Assembly (NCBI GenBank): GCA_913056385.1
Contig: CAJXND010000013.1
Span: 1 to 45,751, forward strand
DNA length: 45,751 bases
From: an uncultured Ectothiorhodospiraceae bacterium
GTDB taxonomy: Bacteria; Pseudomonadota; Gammaproteobacteria; Nitrococcales; Nitrococcaceae
Direction: 5' to 3'
This document shows positions 25,211 through 36,490 of this stretch, piece after piece; position 1 is the first letter of the stretch; each line of letters opens with the position of its first letter. The translations under genes and the position numbers were made by a program. The notes under the pieces were generated by a model. That model was not told the DNA's origin. It did not search any database and was given only the letters and a program-made list of their open reading frames with translations.

Positions 25211-26218
25211 ATGCTGCCGTTCCGCCGCAAGAAACAGGCCGATCAGAGCGAATCGGCCACCGAGCAAGCACGTCCCGAGGAATCCCGTCCCGGTCTCCTG
25301 CAGCGCCTTCGTCGCGGCCTGAAGCGCACGGGCGGGGGCATTGGTCAACTCTTCCTCGGCCGCAAGCGCATCGATGCCGATCTGCTGGATGAACTGGAAA
25401 CGCTGCTGCTGATGGCGGATGTGGGCATGGAGGCGACCACCCGCATCATCGATGACCTCACGGCACGCCTCAAGCGCAACGAACTCGCCGACACCGAGGC
25501 ACTCCACCAGGCCCTTCGCGAGGACATGCTCAGTATCCTGCAGCCGGTGGCACAACCGCTCGAGATCCCTGCACAGGACAAACCGGTGGTCGTACTGACC
25601 GTGGGCGTGAATGGCGCAGGCAAGACCACCACCATCGGCAAGCTGGCCGAGCAGTACCGGCACCAGGGTCATCGCGTCATCCTCGCCGCGGGGGACACTT
25701 TCCGCGCTGCGGCGGTGGAGCAGTTGCAGACCTGGGGCGAGCGTACCGACACGCCGGTCATCAGCCAGCCCACCGGGGCGGATTCCGCCTCGGTGGTCTA
25801 CGACGCCCATCAGGCCGCCATTGCCCGGGGCGCGGACATCCTCATCGCCGACACCGCGGGACGTCTCCACACCCAGGGCAATCTCATGGAAGAGCTCCGC
25901 AAGATCCGGCGCGTCCTGGGCAAGCAGGACGAAGAGGCACCGCATGAAGTCCTGCTCGTTCTCGATGCCGGCACGGGGCAGAATGCCCTGACCCAGGCCG
26001 AGCAGTTCCGTCAGGCAGTGGACGTCACCGGGATCGCCCTGACCAAGCTCGACGGAACGGCCAAGGGCGGCGTGATCTTTGCCATGGCGCAGCGCTTCGG
26101 GATCCCGGTGCGTTTCATCGGCGTCGGCGAAGGGGTCGACGACCTCCGCCCCTTCGATGCGGAGGCATTCGTCGATGCACTGCTCGACCAGGCCGTCGCG
26201 GAGTCCGGAGAGCAATGA
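25211..26218 (+). CDS. ftsY: Signal recognition particle receptor FtsY
   Basis: FtsY is the SRP receptor GTPase that docks ribosomes making membrane proteins to the translocon. It is 335 residues from the ATG at 25211 (GAGAG upstream); the open frame extends 75 bases further but without family similarity. The acidic N-terminal A domain is short, followed by the N domain. The G domain has GVNGAGKTTTIGKLA, DTFRAAAVEQL, DTAGRLHTQGNLM and TKLDGTAKGG. It overlaps ftsE by four bases (ATGA), the classical ftsYEX arrangement. Confidence 0.97.
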   Translation: MLPFRRKKQADQSESATEQARPEESRPGLLQRLRRGLKRTGGGIGQLFLGRKRIDADLLDELETLLLMADVGMEATTRIIDDLTARLKRNELADTEALHQALREDMLSILQPVAQPLEIPAQDKPVVVLTVGVNGAGKTTTIGKLAEQYRHQGHRVILAAGDTFRAAAVEQLQTWGERTDTPVISQPTGADSASVVYDAHQAAIARGADILIADTAGRLHTQGNLMEELRKIRRVLGKQDEEAPHEVLLVLDAGTGQNALTQAEQFRQAVDVTGIALTKLDGTAKGGVIFAMAQRFGIPVRFIGVGEGVDDLRPFDAEAFVDALLDQAVAESGEQ

Positions 26219-26865
26219 TCCGCTTTGAAGGGGTAGGCAAGCGCTACCCGGGCGGAAACGAGGCTTTGCGGGGGCTTGATCTCCATATCAGGCAGGGCGA
26301 GCTGGTCTTTGTCACCGGCGCCAGCGGCGCGGGCAAAAGCACCTTTCTGCGGCTGATCCCCCTCCTGGAGCGGCCGAGTCGCGGCAACGTATTGATCGAC
26401 GGCGTCAATCTCTCGGCGCTACGCCGGCGCCGCATTCCATTCCTCCGCCGCCGTATCGGCATGATCTTCCAGGATCACCGACTGCTCCACGATCGTACCG
26501 TTTTCGACAACGTCGCCCTTCCCCTGGTCATCACCGGCCGTCCTCACCAGGATGTGGCGCGGCGCGTGCGGGCTGCCCTCGACAAGGTCGGGCTGCTTCG
26601 CCGGGAGCGGGCCTACCCGGTCACCCTCTCGGGCGGAGAGCAACAACGGGTCGGCATCGCGCGGGCGGTCGTGACCCGTCCGCCGATCCTGCTGGCGGAC
26701 GAACCCACCGGCAATCTCGACCCCGCCCTTTCGAGAGAGATCATGCATCTCTTCGAGCAGTTCAATCAGGTGGGCGTCACCACCGTGATCGCCAGCCACG
26801 ACCTGCCGCTCATTGAGGCCCTCGGACACCGCCGCATCCAACTGCACGACGGGCGTGCGGCTTGA
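26215..26865 (+). CDS. ftsE: Cell division ATP-binding protein FtsE
   Basis: FtsE is the ATPase of the FtsEX complex, which activates peptidoglycan hydrolases at the septum. It is 216 residues. Walker A is GASGAGKST, the Q loop [10 protein letters not shown], the signature [14 protein letters not shown] and Walker [14 protein letters not shown]. Both ends overlap neighbours, ftsY by ATGA and ftsX by TTGA, so the three genes are translationally linked. Confidence 0.97.
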   Translation: MIRFEGVGKRYPGGNEALRGLDLHIRQGELVFVTGASGAGKSTFLRLIPLLERPSRGNVLIDGVNLSALRRRRIPFLRRRIGMIFQDHRLLHDRTVFDNVALPLVITGRPHQDVARRVRAALDKVGLLRRERAYPVTLSGGEQQRVGIARAVVTRPPILLADEPTGNLDPALSREIMHLFEQFNQVGVTTVIASHDLPLIEALGHRRIQLHDGRAA

Positions 26866-27791
26866 GTGCGCGGGGCGCCATGCGCATGTGGCTCGGCCAG
26901 CATGCGCGCGCGGCCATCAGCGCCCTCGGCCAGCTTCGGCGCAAGCCGGGCGGCAGCCTGATGACCGCCGCTGCCATCGGCATTGCACTGGCCCTGCCAG
27001 CGGCCTTTCTGTTGATCGTGGACAACATCGAATCGGCCATGAGCGGCTGGGACGGCATGCCCACGGCATCGGTATTCCTCGCGCTGGACACCCCGCCCGA
27101 CCAACAGGCCGCCACTGCCGAGCGCATCGCGGCGCTCGGCGGCATCCAGGAGGTTATCCTGATCACGCCGGCCGAGGCCCTTGCCGAGTTCCAGGCCACC
27201 GCCGGCATGGACGAGACCCTGGCCATGCTCGACGCCAATCCGCTGCCTGCGGTGGTGGAGGCACGGCTTACGGGACGACTGGACGCAGCAACTACCGAAC
27301 GCCTGATGAATCGGCTGCAGGCCTTGCCGCATGTCGAGGAGATCCGGCTTGACCAGACCTGGATGCAGCGGCTGGATGCGCTCCTCGAACTCGGCAACCG
27401 GACCATCGCCATCATCGCCCTGCTGCTCGGTTTGACCGTGACCCTGGTGATCGGCAACACCATTCGACTGGATATCGAGAATCGCCGCAGTGAAGTCGAG
27501 ATCACCAAGCTTATCGGCGGCACGGATGCATTTGTCCGCCGGCCTTTCCTGTACACCGGGGTCTGGTATGGCCTTGCGGGGGGCGTGGTCTCGGGCGTTA
27601 TCCTCGTGGCTGGCATGCAGGCGGTCTCGGCACCGGCCACGCGCCTGGCAACGCTCTACCAGAGCGCATTCCAGCCGGCAGGGCCGGGGGTGTCCGGCAT
27701 CCTGACACTGCTCGTCACCGGGCTGCTGCTGGGGCTGTTCGGCGCCTGGCTGGCCGTGGGTCGTCATCTCGCCACCATCGAGCCGCAATAG
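26862..27791 (+). CDS. ftsX: Cell division protein FtsX
   Basis: FtsX is the membrane subunit of FtsEX. It is 309 residues if started at the TTG overlapping the ftsE stop (TTGA), or 303 from the ATG at 26880. The helix near residue 35-55 (AAAIGIALALPAAFLL) precedes the extracytoplasmic loop that contacts hydrolase activators, and three C-terminal helices follow. DIENRRSEVEITKLIGGTDAFVRRPFLYTG is the conserved cytoplasmic FtsX/MacB signature. The same TTGA junction is used by purK in this window, which favours the TTG start. Confidence 0.95.
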   Translation: MSARGAMRMWLGQHARAAISALGQLRRKPGGSLMTAAAIGIALALPAAFLLIVDNIESAMSGWDGMPTASVFLALDTPPDQQAATAERIAALGGIQEVILITPAEALAEFQATAGMDETLAMLDANPLPAVVEARLTGRLDAATTERLMNRLQALPHVEEIRLDQTWMQRLDALLELGNRTIAIIALLLGLTVTLVIGNTIRLDIENRRSEVEITKLIGGTDAFVRRPFLYTGVWYGLAGGVVSGVILVAGMQAVSAPATRLATLYQSAFQPAGPGVSGILTLLVTGLLLGLFGAWLAVGRHLATIEPQ

Positions 27792-27815
27792 GGAACTAAC
27801 CGGGGCCTTCGCGCT

Positions 27816-27835
27816 CCAATAAATATTGGTAAAAT
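27816..27835 (+). promoter_or_regulatory. rpoH promoter -10 element with overlapping palindrome
   Basis: TAAAAT at 27830-27835 is a good -10 element, giving a start near 27842. Immediately upstream lies the perfect inverted repeat CCAATA-AA-TATTGG (27816-27829), inside the would-be -10/-35 spacer, where a repressor or DnaA-like factor could act. No consensus -35 or sigma-32 motif is visible. The leader to the ATG at 27864 would be about 22 bases. Confidence 0.45.
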
Positions 27836-27863
27836 CAACCGGATGAATACTCTGGAGGGCTCA

Positions 27864-28751
27864 ATGGAAGCCAATACGGCATTGGTGAGCACCGATTACA
27901 ACAGGCTGCCGCTCCGGGCCGGCAGCGAGGAACACTACATACAGGCCGTGAACGCCATTCCGGCCCTGGGTGCGGACGAAGAGCAGGCACTGGCGATCCG
28001 CTATCGTGACCATGAGGATCTGGAAGCGGCGCGCTGGCTGGTGCTATCCAACCTGCGGTTCGTCGTTCATGTCGCCCGTGGCTACTCCGGCTATGGCCTG
28101 CAGCTGGCCGATATCATTCAGGAAGGCAATATCGGCCTGATGAAAGCGGTGAAGCGCTTTGATCCGGAGGTCGGCGTACGGCTGGTGTCCTTCGCCGTGC
28201 ACTGGATCCGGGCGGAGATTCACGAGTACATCCTGCGCAATTGGCGGATCGTCAAGGTCGCCACCACGAAGGCCCAGCGCAAGCTTTTCTTCAACCTGCG
28301 CGGCTCGAAGAAGCGACTCGGCTGGCTCAACCGCCAGGAGGTCGAAGCGGTGGCGGAAGACCTGGGCGTGAAGCCGGAGACCGTGATGGAGATGGAATCC
28401 AGGCTTTCGGGCCAGGACGTGGGCTTCGACCCCGGGCCGGAGGCTGAGGATGAAGACACCTCGGTACGGGCGCCGGCCGCCTACCTGACCGACCAGTCCA
28501 TGGATCCGGCCCGCGAGGTGGAAAGCGAAGACTGGGCCGACTGGCAGGATCAGGCCCTTCGGGAAGCGCTGGATTCACTCGATGCGCGTAGCCGTGACAT
28601 TCTCAAGCGGCGCTGGCTGGGCGATCGCAAGGATACGCTGCACACCCTGGCCGCCGATTACGGCGTCTCGGCGGAGCGCATCCGGCAGCTCGAGAAGAGC
28701 GCCCTCGGCAAACTCCGCGAAGGTCTTGGCGCCAGCGTCCTTGAGGCCTGA
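27864..28751 (+). CDS. rpoH: Heat-shock RNA polymerase sigma factor (sigma-32)
   Basis: RpoH directs transcription of chaperone and protease genes. It is 295 residues from the ATG at 27864, which has GGAGG five bases upstream; an in-frame ATG at 27843 lies before that ribosome site and is less likely. Region 2 reads [40 protein letters not shown]. The RpoH box is [19 protein letters not shown], diagnostic against other group 3 factors. Region 4.2 has [21 protein letters not shown]. It follows ftsX in the classical ftsYEX-rpoH order but seems to have its own promoter. Confidence 0.96.
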   Translation: MEANTALVSTDYNRLPLRAGSEEHYIQAVNAIPALGADEEQALAIRYRDHEDLEAARWLVLSNLRFVVHVARGYSGYGLQLADIIQEGNIGLMKAVKRFDPEVGVRLVSFAVHWIRAEIHEYILRNWRIVKVATTKAQRKLFFNLRGSKKRLGWLNRQEVEAVAEDLGVKPETVMEMESRLSGQDVGFDPGPEAEDEDTSVRAPAAYLTDQSMDPAREVESEDWADWQDQALREALDSLDARSRDILKRRWLGDRKDTLHTLAADYGVSAERIRQLEKSALGKLREGLGASVLEA

Positions 28752-28760
28752 CGCAACCGG

Positions 28761-29435
28761 CTAGAGGAGACCGCGCTCGGCAAAACTGACCGGGCGCCCC
28801 TCGCCAACCACGAAGTGATCCAGAACGCGGATGTCCACGGTGGCCAGTGCATCGGCCAACCGCGCCGTCATCCGCTCATCGGCATGGCTCGGCTCCGTGA
28901 CGCCCGACGGATGGTTGTGGGCGAGGATGACCGCCGCGGCGTTGAGCTCCAGCGCCCGCCTCACGACCTCCCGGGGGTAAACGCTTGCCGCATCGATGGT
29001 CCCCCGAAACATCTCCTCGAAGCCGATCACCTGATGCCGGTTGTCGAGAAACAGGCAGGCGAAGATCTCGTGCGGGAGATGCCGCAGCCGAGCGATGAGG
29101 TAGCGGCGGGTATCCTCCGGCCCGGTCATGGGCTCCCCCCTTGCCAGCTGCGCCTGCAGGTGGCGTCGCCCCATCTCGAGGACGGCCTGCAACTGCACAT
29201 ATTTCGCCGGCCCCAGGCCGTGATGACCGGAGAAAGTCTCGGCGTCGGCCTCCAGCAGCGGCCGCAGGCCGCCGAAGGCGGCGAGCAGGTGGCGGGCCAG
29301 GTCCACCGCCGTCCGGCCGCGTACGCCCGTGCGCAGGAAGATCGCCAGCAACTCGGCGTCCGATAGCGACCCGGCGCCACGCTCGACCAGCTTCTCCCGC
29401 GGACGCTCCTGCACCGGCCAGTCGCTGATTGCCAT
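28761..29435 (-). CDS. radC: RadC-family JAB-domain protein
   Basis: A 224-residue UPF0758/RadC protein. I start at the ATG at 29435 (GGAG upstream), giving [16 protein letters not shown], the usual opening. It combines an N-terminal helix-hairpin-helix-like part ([19 protein letters not shown]) with a JAB/MPN+ metalloprotease-like domain. The latter bears [14 protein letters not shown] (HxH...SxxD) and an upstream Glu. Molecular function in DNA metabolism is unsettled despite the name. It is divergent from coaBC, a very common bacterial arrangement, and convergent with rpoH (nine-base gap). Confidence 0.95.
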   Translation of the reverse strand: MAISDWPVQERPREKLVERGAGSLSDAELLAIFLRTGVRGRTAVDLARHLLAAFGGLRPLLEADAETFSGHHGLGPAKYVQLQAVLEMGRRHLQAQLARGEPMTGPEDTRRYLIARLRHLPHEIFACLFLDNRHQVIGFEEMFRGTIDAASVYPREVVRRALELNAAAVILAHNHPSGVTEPSHADERMTARLADALATVDIRVLDHFVVGEGRPVSFAERGLL

Positions 29436-29515
29436 GTCCTGCTCCGTGAAGTTTTCATGCAATGAGCAACAGTGTAGATTTCCGTGTTTGGGCCGACCTG
29501 CGAACGCGTTCCTCA

Positions 29516-30703
29516 ATGAGCCTCTCCGGTAAACGAATCCTGCTCGGGGTGACCGGCGGCATTGCCGCCTACAAGGCCCCGGATCTGGTCCGACGCCTGC
29601 GCGATGCAGGGGCCGACGTCCGGGTCGTGCTGACCGCCGGGGCCCAGGCATTCGTCACGCCGCTCACCTTCCAGGCCGTCTCGCACCAGCCCGTCCATAC
29701 CGACCTGCTCGATCCCGACGCCGAAGCGGGCATGGGCCACATCGAGCTCGCGCGCTGGGCGGATCGCGTCGTGATCGCTCCCGCCACCGCCGACACCATG
29801 GCGCGTATTGCACACGGACTGGCGGATGATCTGCTCACCACCCTGTGTCTGGCGACCGAGGCGCCGATCACGCTCTGCCCGGCCATGAATCATGTCATGT
29901 GGCGGGCGGCGGCCACCCGGGCCAACGCCGACCTGCTCCAGTCGCGGGGCATCACGATGCTTGGTCCGGCGGATGGACCACTGGCGGAGGGGGAGTCGGG
30001 CCCGGGACGCATGATGGAGCCCCGCGATATCGTCGACGCCCTGTCGAGCCCGTCGGTCCTGGCCAATCGGACCATCCTGATCACCGCGGGCCCGACCCGG
30101 GAACCCATCGATGCGGTGAGATTCATTGCCAACCGGAGCAGCGGCCGAATGGGATTCGCGATCGCCGCCGCCGCCGCAATGGCCGGCGCCCGTGTCACGC
30201 TCATCGCCGGGCCAAGCGCCCTGTCAACACCCGCGGGCGTGACGCGGGTTGACGTCCAGACGGCACTGGAAATGCATTCGGCCACGCTGAGCCGGGCCGA
30301 GGCGGCAGATATCTTCGTGGCGGCAGCAGCGGTTGCCGACTACCGGGTCGCCGAGCCGGCGACCGGCAAGGTCAGGAAAACCGATGCCCCGCCATCACTG
30401 CAGCTGACCCCCAACCCCGACATCGTCCGCGACGTGGCAGCGATGCCGGATGCCCCGTTTACACTCGGCTTTGCCGCGGAAACGGATGACCTGATCCACC
30501 ATGCGCACGGCAAACTGAACGCCAAGGGGCTGGACATGATCGCCGCCAACCAGGTGGGTGACGGCCTGGGCTTCGAGGTGGATGACAATCAGCTCGAGGT
30601 CATCTGGAACGGCGGCGGAGCCACGCTCGGGCCGATGCCCAAGCGGCAGCTCGCCACCGCCCTGATCGAACTGCTGGGAGAACACTGGCATGCAGCGCGT
30701 TGA
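29516..30703 (+). CDS. coaBC: Bifunctional phosphopantothenoylcysteine decarboxylase/synthetase
   Basis: CoaBC joins cysteine to phosphopantothenate and decarboxylates the product in CoA synthesis. It is 395 residues from the ATG at 29516; an upstream in-frame ATG gives a non-conserved extension. The CoaC flavin domain has [18 protein letters not shown], the active-site region [18 protein letters not shown] and PAMNHVMW. The CoaB half has [34 protein letters not shown] and the lysine-rich GKVRKTD. Dut overlaps its end by 14 bases. Confidence 0.96.
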   Translation: MSLSGKRILLGVTGGIAAYKAPDLVRRLRDAGADVRVVLTAGAQAFVTPLTFQAVSHQPVHTDLLDPDAEAGMGHIELARWADRVVIAPATADTMARIAHGLADDLLTTLCLATEAPITLCPAMNHVMWRAAATRANADLLQSRGITMLGPADGPLAEGESGPGRMMEPRDIVDALSSPSVLANRTILITAGPTREPIDAVRFIANRSSGRMGFAIAAAAAMAGARVTLIAGPSALSTPAGVTRVDVQTALEMHSATLSRAEAADIFVAAAAVADYRVAEPATGKVRKTDAPPSLQLTPNPDIVRDVAAMPDAPFTLGFAAETDDLIHHAHGKLNAKGLDMIAANQVGDGLGFEVDDNQLEVIWNGGGATLGPMPKRQLATALIELLGEHWHAAR

Positions 30704-31145
30704 ACTGCGCATTCTCGACCCGAGGCTGGGCAATGAATTCCCCATGCCCGATTATGCAACCGACGGCGCGGCGGGTGTGGACCTCCGGGCCTGCGTTGCC
30801 GGGCCCACCGAGCTTGCCGCCGGCGACACCGCGCTGATCCCGTCGGGCATGGCCGTCCATATCGGCGATGCGAACCATGCCGCCGTCGTACTCCCCCGCT
30901 CGGGCCTGGGACACAAACATGGCATCGTGCTGGGCAACCTGGTGGGCCTGATCGACTCCGACTACCAGGGCGAGATCTTCATCTCCTGCTGGAACCGGGG
31001 TCAGGCGTCGTTCACCATCGAGCCCGGCGAACGCATCGCCCAGCTGGTTTTCGTGCCGGTCGCCCGGCCGGCGTTCACGACCGTCGAGGCCTTCACCGAA
31101 AGCGAGCGTGGCACGGGCGGGTTTGGCCACACCGGTAGACAATAG
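30690..31145 (+). CDS. dut: Deoxyuridine 5'-triphosphate nucleotidohydrolase
   Basis: Dut hydrolyses dUTP to dUMP, keeping uracil out of DNA and feeding thymidylate synthesis. It is 151 residues, the homotrimeric type. All five motifs are visible, including [43 protein letters not shown] and the C-terminal P-loop-like [10 protein letters not shown]. The start lies inside coaBC, and algC begins 15 bases after the stop, so the three are one transcription unit. Confidence 0.96.
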   Translation: MQRVELRILDPRLGNEFPMPDYATDGAAGVDLRACVAGPTELAAGDTALIPSGMAVHIGDANHAAVVLPRSGLGHKHGIVLGNLVGLIDSDYQGEIFISCWNRGQASFTIEPGERIAQLVFVPVARPAFTTVEAFTESERGTGGFGHTGRQ

Positions 31146-31160
31146 ACAGGCAGGAAGCCC

Positions 31161-32537
31161 ATGCGCATCGACCCATCCATCCTTCGCGCCTATGACATCC
31201 GCGGCCTCGTGGATGACCAGCTCACCGGGGACACGGTTCGCGCCCTGGGCCGGGCCATCGGCTCGGTGGCGGCCGATGCGGGCCAGGAACGTATCATCGT
31301 GGGCTACGACGGCCGCGAATCCAGCCCGCGGCTGGCCGCCGCCCTGCGCGAAGGCATGATGGCGGCGGGCCGACAGGTCGTCGATATCGGGCAGGTGCCC
31401 ACGCCCGTGATGTATTTCGCCACCCACCACCTGGAAACAGGGGCGGGCGTGGCCGTGACCGGCAGCCATAACCCCTCCGAGTACAATGGCTTGAAAACGA
31501 TCATCGGTGGTCGCCCCCTCTGGGGAGAAGGCATTCAGGCGCTGGGCCGCCGTATCGAGGATGACGATCTCGTCCAGGGCAGCGGCACCGAGCACTCGGT
31601 GGATGTCCTGGACGCCTACCGCGAGCGGATCGCGGGGGACATCCATCTCCAGCGCCGACTGAAGGTGGTCGTGGACTGCGGCAATGGCATACCCGGCGCC
31701 GTGGCCCCGGGGGTACTCGGGACTATTGGTGCCGACGTCATTCCCCTGTTCTGCGATGTCGACGGGCGCTTCCCCAACCACCATCCCGATCCGACGCTGC
31801 CGGAGAACCTGCAGGACCTGATCCAGGCAGTCGCGACGGAGAAGGCGGATCTCGGGCTTGCCTTCGACGGCGACGGCGACCGGCTGGGCGTCGTGGACGA
31901 GAACGGCCATATCATCTGGGCGGACCGGCAGATGATGCTCTATGCCCGCAGTGTCCTGGCCAGACACCCAGGGGAGGGCATCGTCTTCGACGTCAAGTGC
32001 AGTGGCAAACTGGCCGAGATCATCCGCCAGGCCGGCGGCGAACCTGTCATGTGGAAGACCGGCCACTCCCTGATCAAGGAAAAGCTCCGGGAAACGGGAG
32101 CCCCGCTGGCCGGGGAGATGAGCGGACATCTATTCTTCAACGACCGCTGGTACGGCTTCGACGACGCCATCTACGCCGCCGCTCGTCTGCTCGAAATCCT
32201 CGCCGGGGACGGTCGTCGGGCCAGCGAGGTCTTCGGCGAACTGCCCGAACCGGTGAGCACGCCGGAGATCCGGCTTGATCTGGAGGAGGGCCAGCCCCAC
32301 CGGCTCATGGAGGCGCTGATGGGACAGGCCGAGGCATTTGATGATGCCCGGATAACCACCATCGACGGCCTGCGGGTGGATTTCGACGATGGCTGGGGGC
32401 TGGTCCGTGCCTCCAACACGCAACCCTGCCTCGTGATGCGCTTCGAGGGGGTCGACCAGGCGGCACTGGGGCATATCCGCGAGCGCTTTGAGGGTCTGAT
32501 CCGGGACGCCGGACAGTCTGTTGGCATTTCAATTTGA
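31161..32537 (+). CDS. algC: Phosphomannomutase/phosphoglucomutase
   Basis: An alpha-D-phosphohexomutase interconverting 1- and 6-phosphates of mannose and glucose for polysaccharide and LPS precursors. It is 458 residues, as in Pseudomonas AlgC. The N-terminus is DPSILRAYDIRGLVDDQL. The phosphoserine loop TGSHNPSEYNG has Ser102. The magnesium loop is AFDGDGDRLG (Asp236 region), the sugar-specificity loop GEMSGHLFF, and the phosphate loop RASNTQPCLVMRFE. It is the last gene of coaBC-dut-algC. Confidence 0.94.
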   Translation: MRIDPSILRAYDIRGLVDDQLTGDTVRALGRAIGSVAADAGQERIIVGYDGRESSPRLAAALREGMMAAGRQVVDIGQVPTPVMYFATHHLETGAGVAVTGSHNPSEYNGLKTIIGGRPLWGEGIQALGRRIEDDDLVQGSGTEHSVDVLDAYRERIAGDIHLQRRLKVVVDCGNGIPGAVAPGVLGTIGADVIPLFCDVDGRFPNHHPDPTLPENLQDLIQAVATEKADLGLAFDGDGDRLGVVDENGHIIWADRQMMLYARSVLARHPGEGIVFDVKCSGKLAEIIRQAGGEPVMWKTGHSLIKEKLRETGAPLAGEMSGHLFFNDRWYGFDDAIYAAARLLEILAGDGRRASEVFGELPEPVSTPEIRLDLEEGQPHRLMEALMGQAEAFDDARITTIDGLRVDFDDGWGLVRASNTQPCLVMRFEGVDQAALGHIRERFEGLIRDAGQSVGISI

Positions 32538-32628
32538 CCCCGATCAAGGATCCTTACGGTTCGGCTACCCAGGCGCAGACTTCGGTTCTATCCTCGACTC
32601 AAACACATCCACTCGAGGAGCGTGAACC

Positions 32629-34723
<2,095 letters not shown>

Positions 34724-34728
34724 GACCC

Positions 34729-35856
34729 ATGGGCGTGGCCAACCGTATCGGCAGCATCGACACCGCCCGCTTCCTGGCTATTTCGCTGGTCTTCTACGGT
34801 CACTTCGTCGAGCAGGTGATGTATCTCGACAATGCCGCGGCCGCAGCCCAGTACAAATGGCTCTACAGCTTCCACATGCCGCTGTTCTACGTGCTATCCG
34901 GGATCGTCCACAACGAGGCGCGCCCGCGGTTGGCCATCAAGCCCTTCCTGTATCGGGTACTGCGCAGTCGCCTGGTGCCGTATTTCGTGTTTGCCCTGCT
35001 ACCGGCCGTGATCGTGCTGGCCGGCGTCCCCGGCTGGTTTCCCACCGTCGATCTGAGCGCCCCGGCGGGTTACCTCGACGGGGTGATCAGCACGCTGATG
35101 GGGCTACCGGCTTTCAATATCCCGCTCTGGTTCCTCGCCAGCCTGATCCTGCTGGAACTCCTGCACTTTGCGATCGGCCGCCTGTGGACGACAAAAACCC
35201 GGCTGGTTGCCGGCATCGTGGCCTTCTATCTGATCGGTTATCTGTTCAACCGCTACGTGGACGTCCTCAGCGGCGGCCTGATCTTCTGGATGGCGCACGT
35301 CGTGCCGCTGGGCTATGCGTTCTACCTCACCGGGATTCTCGTCCGCCGCAGCGGCATTCTGGAACGAGCATTCCCCACCTGGACGGTGATCGCGGCGGGC
35401 GGCCTCTGCCTGGCCGGCGTGTTCCTGTCCTATGACCTCAACCAGGGCCCCTTCCGCCTGCTGGATGTGGTGGTGATGATGTTCGGCACCGTCGGCCACC
35501 CGATCCTCTTCCCCCTGACGGCCCTGGTCGGCAGCGCGCTCGTCATCCTGATCGCCCGTTTACTGCCAGCCTGGCGGTGGTTGCAGTATCTGGGGGAGAT
35601 CACGCTGCTGATCTACTGCCTGCACGGATTTTTCTACCACTTCGTCAATCCGCCGCTGGCCGCCTGGATGATCGCCAACCTGCCGGTCAGCTCGGCCTGC
35701 GTTCTGACCGCAGCCAGTACACTGGCCATTGCGCTGAGCCTGGCGGTGACGGCACCGCTGGCCATGGCCATCCAACGCTGGCTGCCGCAGATAACCGGCC
35801 GTTCAGGCAGACGAAGCGGAGAGCGTCCGCTACAGGGTGAATCTCAAGCGCCGTAG
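34729..35856 (+). CDS. Acyltransferase family 3 membrane protein
   Basis: An inner-membrane acyltransferase-3 protein, 375 residues with about ten helices. It begins with IGSIDTARFLAISLVFYGHFVEQ and the catalytic-histidine region SFHMPLFYVLSGIVH, the FHMPLFFxxSG signature of the family. Members O-acetylate or succinylate surface sugars, glucans or lipids. No polysaccharide cluster is adjacent, so the acceptor is unknown. It starts five bases after argB and overlaps the convergent pyrE end by 13 bases. The C-terminal tail is basic and cytoplasmic. Confidence 0.88.
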   Translation: MGVANRIGSIDTARFLAISLVFYGHFVEQVMYLDNAAAAAQYKWLYSFHMPLFYVLSGIVHNEARPRLAIKPFLYRVLRSRLVPYFVFALLPAVIVLAGVPGWFPTVDLSAPAGYLDGVISTLMGLPAFNIPLWFLASLILLELLHFAIGRLWTTKTRLVAGIVAFYLIGYLFNRYVDVLSGGLIFWMAHVVPLGYAFYLTGILVRRSGILERAFPTWTVIAAGGLCLAGVFLSYDLNQGPFRLLDVVVMMFGTVGHPILFPLTALVGSALVILIARLLPAWRWLQYLGEITLLIYCLHGFFYHFVNPPLAAWMIANLPVSSACVLTAASTLAIALSLAVTAPLAMAIQRWLPQITGRSGRRSGERPLQGESQAP

Positions 35857-36485
35857 CGAGACCGGTAATCCCGCATCGCCGCCAGATCCGCCGGTCGGTC
35901 GCCGGCACGCTCCAGGTATTCCATCAGGGTATCCAGGGTCAGAATGGCCGTCACCGGGACGCCATGCCGGCTGGCCACCTCCTGGGTGGCCGACTGCGCA
36001 TGCCGGCCCCGCTCCTGTCGATCCAGTGCCACCAGCACACCGGCCAGCTCGGCACCGGCGGCCTCAATGAGGCCCACGCTCTCCGCCACTGACGTCCCGG
36101 CGGAGATCACGTCATCGACAATGAGCACCCGCCCCGCCAGCGGCGCTCCGACCACGACACCGCCCTCGCCATGGTCCTTCTCCTCCTTACGGTTGAAGGC
36201 CCATGGACAATCAATGCCGTGATCCGTGGCCAGGGCGATGGAAACCGCCGAAACGAGCGGGATGCCCTTATAGGCAGGCCCGAAGAGCATGTCGAACGCC
36301 AGTCCCGCATCCACCGCACGCTGCGCATAGGCCGACCCGAGCCGCCGCAGAGCCTCGCCGGTACTGAACAGCCCGGTATTGAAGAAATAAGGACTCTGCC
36401 GACCCGACTTGAGCGTGAACGACCCGAAGCGAAGGACGTCGCGTGCCAGGGCAAAATCAATGAGCGCGTGCTGGTAGGCCTGCAT
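35844..36485 (-). CDS. pyrE: Orotate phosphoribosyltransferase
   Basis: PyrE condenses orotate with PRPP to give OMP in pyrimidine synthesis. It is 213 residues, the E. coli length. Motifs are FTLKSGRQSPYFFNTG, GPAYKGIPLV, the catalytic-loop AFNRKEEKDHGEGG and the PRPP loop VLIVDDVISAGTS. It lies downstream of ppc with five bases between stop and start, so the two may be co-transcribed. Its stop overlaps the acyltransferase end. Confidence 0.96.
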   Translation of the reverse strand: MQAYQHALIDFALARDVLRFGSFTLKSGRQSPYFFNTGLFSTGEALRRLGSAYAQRAVDAGLAFDMLFGPAYKGIPLVSAVSIALATDHGIDCPWAFNRKEEKDHGEGGVVVGAPLAGRVLIVDDVISAGTSVAESVGLIEAAGAELAGVLVALDRQERGRHAQSATQEVASRHGVPVTAILTLDTLMEYLERAGDRPADLAAMRDYRSRYGA

Positions 36486-36490
36486 GTCGA

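Noticed and set aside
30600-32129. A 509-codon minus-strand open frame opposite dut and algC
   Set aside because: Spans two well-defined plus-strand genes and has no domain signatures.
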